Part shown: piece after piece, positions 34,074 through 38,490 of the stretch
How positions within the stretch are numbered: position 1 is the stretch's first letter
How the letters are laid out: every line of letters begins with the position of its first letter
NCBI GenBank assembly: GCA_903893865.1
Contig: CAITNU010000016.1
Span: 1 to 38,490 of the forward strand
DNA: 38,490 nucleotides
Reading direction: 5' to 3'
Source: an uncultured Microcaldota archaeon
GTDB lineage: Archaea > Micrarchaeota > Micrarchaeia > Norongarragalinales > Norongarragalinaceae
Notes under the pieces: generated by a model
Seen by the model: only the letters and a program-made list of their open reading frames with translations
The model's database searches: none
What the model was told of the DNA's origin: nothing
Made by a program: the position numbers and the translations under genes

Positions 34074-35168
34074 TTGATTTCAATAGCAAAACCCATGATT
34101 AGCGAAGCAGAAATCGCTCGAGTCGTTGAAGTAATGCGCAGCGGGCAACTCGCGTTCGGACCAATCGTCGAAGAATTCGAGCGCTCGCTGGCGGCGTATT
34201 CCGGTTACAAGCACGCGGTTGCGACGACGAACGGTACGACGGCGTTGCATACGTCTATGGCTGCGCTAGGCATCGCACGCGGAGACGAAGTCGTTATTCC
34301 GGATTTCACGTTCATTGCCACGGCGAACACGCCGCGCTTCGTTGGAGCAAAGCCGGTTTTCGTTGACGTGGATGCGCGCTCGTTCAACGTCAGCGCCGAA
34401 GCGGTGCGCGCCGCGATTACGCCGAAGACGAAGGCAATCGTTGCCGTCTCGCTTTACGGCCAGGCTTACGACGTGGATGCTATTCTCGCAGTCGCGAAAG
34501 AAAAAAATCTTAAAGTCGTGAGCGACAACGCGCAAGCCATCGGCGCAAAGTGGCGCGACAAGCGCAACTTCGGCGAAGACTGCGCGATTCTCTCGTTTTA
34601 CCCGACGAAAAACGCTACTACGGGCGAGGGCGGAGCGGTTCTCACGGACAGCGACGAAATCGCCGCGCGCGCACGCGAGTTCCGCAACCACGGGCAAGGC
34701 GTGCAATACGATTACAAGGGTTTCGGCCACAATTTTCGAATGACGAGCTTGTGCGCGGCAATTGGAATCGAGCAACTAAAGCGCGTCGACGGATTCAACG
34801 ACGCGAGGCGTCGCAATGCGAAGCAGTACAACGAGCTCTTAGCGCCGGTAGCCGCGAAAAACAAAATCGAGTTGCCGAGCGAGGATGAGCGGTGCTACCA
34901 CGTTTACCACCAATACACGATAAAATGCAAGCGTGGCACGCACGACCGCGACGCGTTGCGCGAATTCCTGAAGCAAAAACAAATCGGGAGCGGAATTTAT
35001 TACCCGGCGCCGTTGCACTCGCTGCCGACTTTTGCCGCGCGCGCGAAAACGCCGGTTACGAAGGAACTCTGCAAGCAAGTGCTTTCTTTGCCGATTCATC
35101 CCGGCCTCAGCGAGGAAGACGTTCGCACGGTCGCAACTGCGATAAAAGAATTCTTCAAGGTAAAATGA
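34074..35168 (+). CDS. DegT/DnrJ/EryC1/StrS-type PLP sugar aminotransferase (3), WbpE-like
   Basis: ISIAKPMISEAEIARVVEVMRSGQLAFGPIVEEFE; TTNGTTALHTSMAALG; VVSDNAQAIGAKWRDK; SFYPTKNATTGEGGAV; TTG start. Confidence 0.93.
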   Translation: MISIAKPMISEAEIARVVEVMRSGQLAFGPIVEEFERSLAAYSGYKHAVATTNGTTALHTSMAALGIARGDEVVIPDFTFIATANTPRFVGAKPVFVDVDARSFNVSAEAVRAAITPKTKAIVAVSLYGQAYDVDAILAVAKEKNLKVVSDNAQAIGAKWRDKRNFGEDCAILSFYPTKNATTGEGGAVLTDSDEIAARAREFRNHGQGVQYDYKGFGHNFRMTSLCAAIGIEQLKRVDGFNDARRRNAKQYNELLAPVAAKNKIELPSEDERCYHVYHQYTIKCKRGTHDRDALREFLKQKQIGSGIYYPAPLHSLPTFAARAKTPVTKELCKQVLSLPIHPGLSEEDVRTVATAIKEFFKVK

Positions 35169-35183
35169 GGATAAAGTGATGAA

Positions 35184-36236
35184 TTGACGCGCGTCAGTCA
35201 AAGCAAACTCGAAACGTTCGTTTCTCGCCTTCTCGAGTCTTACGGCGCCAAGCCCGCGCAAGCGCGAACCACCGCGAAAGCTATGGTTGCTGCGGACGCG
35301 CGTGGTCACCCGACGCACGGCGTCAGCCGATTGCCTTTTCTCATCAACGGCATCAGGCATCGCAACTGCGTTCCGAGCGCTGAACCAAAAGTGGTGAAGA
35401 ACCACGGAGCCGTTGCAGTCATCGACGGCAAGCGCGGTTTAGGCCATTACGTTGCCGTTCGCGCCATGCGGGAAGCAGTTCGCCGAGCGAAACGGTTCGG
35501 AGTCGGCGCGGTAGCGGTCCGCAACTCGAATCATTTCGGCAGCGCGGCGTACTACGCTGAAATCGCGGCACGCGCTAACTGCGTTGGACTCGTTTTCTGC
35601 AACGCTGAAGCTATTGTTCCCGCTTTCGAAGGCAAACACAAAGTGTTCGGCACGAACCCGGTTGCAGCTTCTTTCCCGAGCGCGAAAACGAAAATAAATC
35701 CTCAAGGATTCCTCACGCTCGATTTAGCCACGTCTTCGGTTACTAGGGGCTTGCTTTTGGAAAGCGCGCGCCGCGGCGTCGCGTTGTCGGAAGGCTTCGC
35801 GGCAGACAAGAACGGCGTTCCCACGCGCGACGCGCGAAAAGCACTCGACGGATTAATTTTGCCGTTGGGCGGCCTCGGAAAGGGCTACAAAGGCTTCGCG
35901 CTCGCGCTCCTCGTCGACGCGCTCAGCGGAGCACTGGCCGGCGCCTCTACCGCAACGCGCGTGCGCGGCTCGACGACGACTGCGGACGCATGCACGAAAG
36001 GTGATTTCTACATCGCGCTCGACGTCAACGCGTTTCGTTCCATCACCGCCTTCAAGAAAGAGATAGCTGGCTTGACTTTCGACGTCAAAAAAAGCGGAAG
36101 CCGCGCTCTCTACCCAGGCGAGAAAGAATGGCGCGCGGAGCGCGAGCGGCGCGCGCGGGGAATTCCGCTTGATGCAAAAATGATTGCGCGCCTGCGCGAG
36201 CTCGGTGCGGAGCGCGGCATAAAAACTGGTTTTTGA
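35184..36236 (+). CDS. Malate/L-lactate dehydrogenase family (Ldh2/ComC/YiaK) oxidoreductase
   Basis: VAADARGHPTHGVSRLPFLINGI; VAVRNSNHFGSAAYYAEIAA; GLVFCNAEAIVPAFEGKHKVFGTNPVAASFPS; GGLGKGYKGFALALLVDALSGALAG; TTG start. Confidence 0.9.
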   Translation: MTRVSQSKLETFVSRLLESYGAKPAQARTTAKAMVAADARGHPTHGVSRLPFLINGIRHRNCVPSAEPKVVKNHGAVAVIDGKRGLGHYVAVRAMREAVRRAKRFGVGAVAVRNSNHFGSAAYYAEIAARANCVGLVFCNAEAIVPAFEGKHKVFGTNPVAASFPSAKTKINPQGFLTLDLATSSVTRGLLLESARRGVALSEGFAADKNGVPTRDARKALDGLILPLGGLGKGYKGFALALLVDALSGALAGASTATRVRGSTTTADACTKGDFYIALDVNAFRSITAFKKEIAGLTFDVKKSGSRALYPGEKEWRAERERRARGIPLDAKMIARLRELGAERGIKTGF

Positions 36237-36250
36237 ATCGAGTGCGGCAG

Positions 36251-37255
36251 TCAAAAACTGATGTTCGTTTTCTTTCCGCTTTGCGCGGCTTCGTGCCCTG
36301 CGACTACGGCGGCAAGCGCGCGCAACCCAGCTTCCCCGTCTGCGACGGGTTTCGCTTTCCCGCGAACGCAGTTGAGGAAATTCTCGAGTTCGACGCGCAG
36401 CGGCTCCTGCTTCACGAAATACGGCTTCAGCTCTGCGCCGCGCCCCACGCGCAGCACGAGCTCGTCAAAAGAACTGTAGCGTGCGGGCGGCTTCTCGTCG
36501 CTAGTCGCGATAACTAGGTCCTGCGTAATGTAATCTAGTTTAGCGCTGCCTTTAGTTCCGCAAATAATGAGTTCGCGAGTTTTTATCGGCGTAGCGCGGT
36601 TCGCCTCAACGCTCGCAGTAAATCCGTCGAACTCGTAAAGCGCCGCGCAACAATCGTCACTCTTCTTGTCCACGAATCTGCGTTCGACTGCTTGAACGCT
36701 CTTCGGGAAACGATCTAGCAAAAACGATATTACGTCGATGTCGTGCACCGCTTGGTCTATGAACGACGGACCAACGTCGCGGTCAGTAGGCATTCCGAAC
36801 CTGTGCGCGCTCGCGTGAACCGGCGTGCCGAGCGCGGCAACGTGCTTCTTCAACGCTTGCACCGCCGGGTTGCAGCGTTCGATGTGCCCGACTGCGAGAA
36901 CGAGTTTCGCGCGCTTCGCTTTCTCGACGAGCTTGCGCCCTCCCGCCAGTTCGTCCGTAATCGGTTTTTCGATGAGAACGGGCAGTCCCGCGTCGAGGAG
37001 TTGTTCGGCAACAGCGTAATGCAAGTGCGTCGGAACCGCCACGATTGCAGCGTCGAATTTATCTTTTTTTAGCGCTTCGTTCGTGCTCGAGTAAAAAACC
37101 GCTTTCTCGAAACCGCGTTCGCGCAGCTTCGCGAGCGCTTGCTCGCTCGGGTCAACGCACGCAACGCGCTGAACGTCGTTCATTTCGTTGAGCGTGCGGC
37201 AGTGGTTCGCGCCCATCACGCCCGCTCCGACTATTAAAATATTCACGACAGCCAA
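36251..37255 (-). CDS. Gfo/Idh/MocA oxidoreductase, WbpB/GnnA-like UDP-HexNAc 3-dehydrogenase
   Basis: VNILIVGAGVMGANHCRTLNEM; AAIVAVPTHLHYAVAEQLLDAGLPVLIEKPITDE; AVGHIERCNPAVQALKKHV; DQAVHDIDVISFLL. Confidence 0.87.
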   Translation of the reverse strand: MAVVNILIVGAGVMGANHCRTLNEMNDVQRVACVDPSEQALAKLRERGFEKAVFYSSTNEALKKDKFDAAIVAVPTHLHYAVAEQLLDAGLPVLIEKPITDELAGGRKLVEKAKRAKLVLAVGHIERCNPAVQALKKHVAALGTPVHASAHRFGMPTDRDVGPSFIDQAVHDIDVISFLLDRFPKSVQAVERRFVDKKSDDCCAALYEFDGFTASVEANRATPIKTRELIICGTKGSAKLDYITQDLVIATSDEKPPARYSSFDELVLRVGRGAELKPYFVKQEPLRVELENFLNCVRGKAKPVADGEAGLRALAAVVAGHEAAQSGKKTNISF

Positions 37256-37283
37256 CTCCGCATCTAAGAAAATAACGACACTA

Positions 37284-38490
37284 TTAACTGATTACTTTCG
37301 ATGCAGGGGGTTTAAATCGTTTTCCCGCCCCCATGCGCCACGCGCTTTTCATAAAGTTTTGCTTAATCGAAGGCGGATTGCGCGAAAAATACGCGGCGAG
37401 CGCCCGCTTGGTGTGCGCGCGTTCTAGAATTCTTCCGCTTCCTCCTCGCACGCCAGAAACAGGCAACCCCGTTACCTTCGCTTCAGCCAGTCTCGTCGCG
37501 CCCAAGCCGCCAGCCCACTTTATTTTATTGAATAACGAAAGCGCCGACATGGCGAGATACGCAAGCGCGAGGAGAGTGTAAAGCGCGGGACCGAGGATGA
37601 AGAAATTGTTGGCGTGCTCGAAGAAAGCGAACGCAGTCACTCCCGCGCCGAACGCGGTCAGCGCGAGTCCCGTGAAAGCGTTGGCTGCCGCGCCGGGAAT
37701 TCCTGATATTCGCGCGTACGTCGAGTCGCACCGCAGCGAGTGAGCGATTATTCCGTGCACGAGCTGCTTGAGTTCGACGAGAATGCGGAACAACGGCCAG
37801 ACGACGAAGAGCGAAGCGATGACGCCGAGCGAAATTTTGCCGAGAAACGGAAAATTCGCGGAACTGTATGCTACGAGCGAGCTCAAGTAAACAATTGCTA
37901 GCGCGGTCACGAAATTAATGGCGATGTTGCTCAGCACGCGGCCGTAACCGACTCGAAAAACGCGTTCCTCGGCTTCGCTCGCCGCGCCAGCGTTGCAGGC
38001 AATCGTGTGAAGAAACGCGCGCGCTTGAGGCGGGTAAATGCGGGCGAAAAGCGACGCAATCGCTTCGCGCTTCGAGTAAAACAGCGGTCCGATGATGCAT
38101 GTCGTGATACAGAGAAGAAAAGCAAGCGCAATCAACTCTTGCCCGCGCTGTGCTGTTGAAGCGAGGACCGCACCTGCTCCGGCGATTATTATGCTGAATT
38201 CACCTATGCTCGTCATGAGCGTTCCGACGGTTACGGCCGAATTCGTGCCGATTCCGAGGGCTGAACCGACGACGCTGTAAATCAATATTTTCAGCACGAA
38301 GTAAAACGCGAGAATCCCGAGCAGAAGAGGAAGAACTGCGACTGCGCCGCCGAGACTAACGGTTGTGCCGAAGCTCACGAAGAAGAACATGAGGAAGAAT
38401 TCGCGGAAGAAGCCGAGCTCGCGCTTTATGCGTTTTCCGTAGTGCGTTTCCGCGAGAGCGAAGCCGGCGAAGTAAGCGCCGAGAAGCGGC
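37284..38490 (-). CDS. Kef/NhaP-type cation:proton antiporter (CPA2), C-terminal part (gene truncated by window end)
   Basis: Open frame to the window edge: PLLGAYFAGFALAETHYGKRIKRELGFFREFFLMFFFVSFGTTVSLGG; SVVGSALGIGTNSAVTVGTLMTSIGEFSIIIAGAG. Confidence 0.8.
   Translation of the reverse strand, partial: PLLGAYFAGFALAETHYGKRIKRELGFFREFFLMFFFVSFGTTVSLGGAVAVLPLLLGILAFYFVLKILIYSVVGSALGIGTNSAVTVGTLMTSIGEFSIIIAGAGAVLASTAQRGQELIALAFLLCITTCIIGPLFYSKREAIASLFARIYPPQARAFLHTIACNAGAASEAEERVFRVGYGRVLSNIAINFVTALAIVYLSSLVAYSSANFPFLGKISLGVIASLFVVWPLFRILVELKQLVHGIIAHSLRCDSTYARISGIPGAAANAFTGLALTAFGAGVTAFAFFEHANNFFILGPALYTLLALAYLAMSALSLFNKIKWAGGLGATRLAEAKVTGLPVSGVRGGSGRILERAHTKRALAAYFSRNPPSIKQNFMKSAWRMGAGKRFKPPASKVIS

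Noticed and set aside
1-38490. CRISPR arrays, tRNA/rRNA genes, transposases, integrases or prophage genes
   Set aside because: None recognised. The tandem arrays found have 8-22 bp contiguous degenerate units without unique spacers, so they are not CRISPR.

Overview
This 38.5 kb window looks archaeal: TATA-like boxes about 25-30 nt upstream of start codons, AglB/STT3, an archaeal GPT-type GlcNAc-1-P transferase, and frequent TTG/GTG starts. It is probably DPANN-like, but I cannot assign taxonomy from the sequence alone. Almost the whole window is a surface-glycan / N-glycosylation locus. It contains a lipid-carrier sugar-1-P transferase, an oligosaccharyltransferase with a long Pro/Ser/Thr tail, a flippase, several glycosyltransferases, WecB/WecC-type enzymes, a 3-dehydrogenase / aminotransferase / N-acetyltransferase set for 2,3-diamino sugars, two further DegT aminotransferases, a WecD-like GNAT, two SDR epimerases, AsnB, an ATP-grasp protein, a PHP protein, two CE4-like deacetylases, a B12-binding radical SAM protein, and a LicC/IPCT-like nucleotidyltransferase near a CDP-alcohol phosphotransferase. 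Flanking genes are the galT 3' end, folC, an ECF S-component-like protein and a Kef-type antiporter (partial). The least explained signals are (i) degenerate short tandem arrays (9-22 bp units) that repeatedly sit on gene edges and carry a copy of the stop codon or of start/SD-like sequence in each unit, (ii) in-frame simple-sequence insertions in several enzymes, (iii) very compact divergent promoters with apparently leaderless genes, and (iv) combinations of glycan-modifying enzymes suggesting an undescribed amidated, multi-amino-sugar glycan. No tRNA, rRNA, CRISPR array or transposase was recognised. All functional assignments come from reading motifs by eye; no searches were run.
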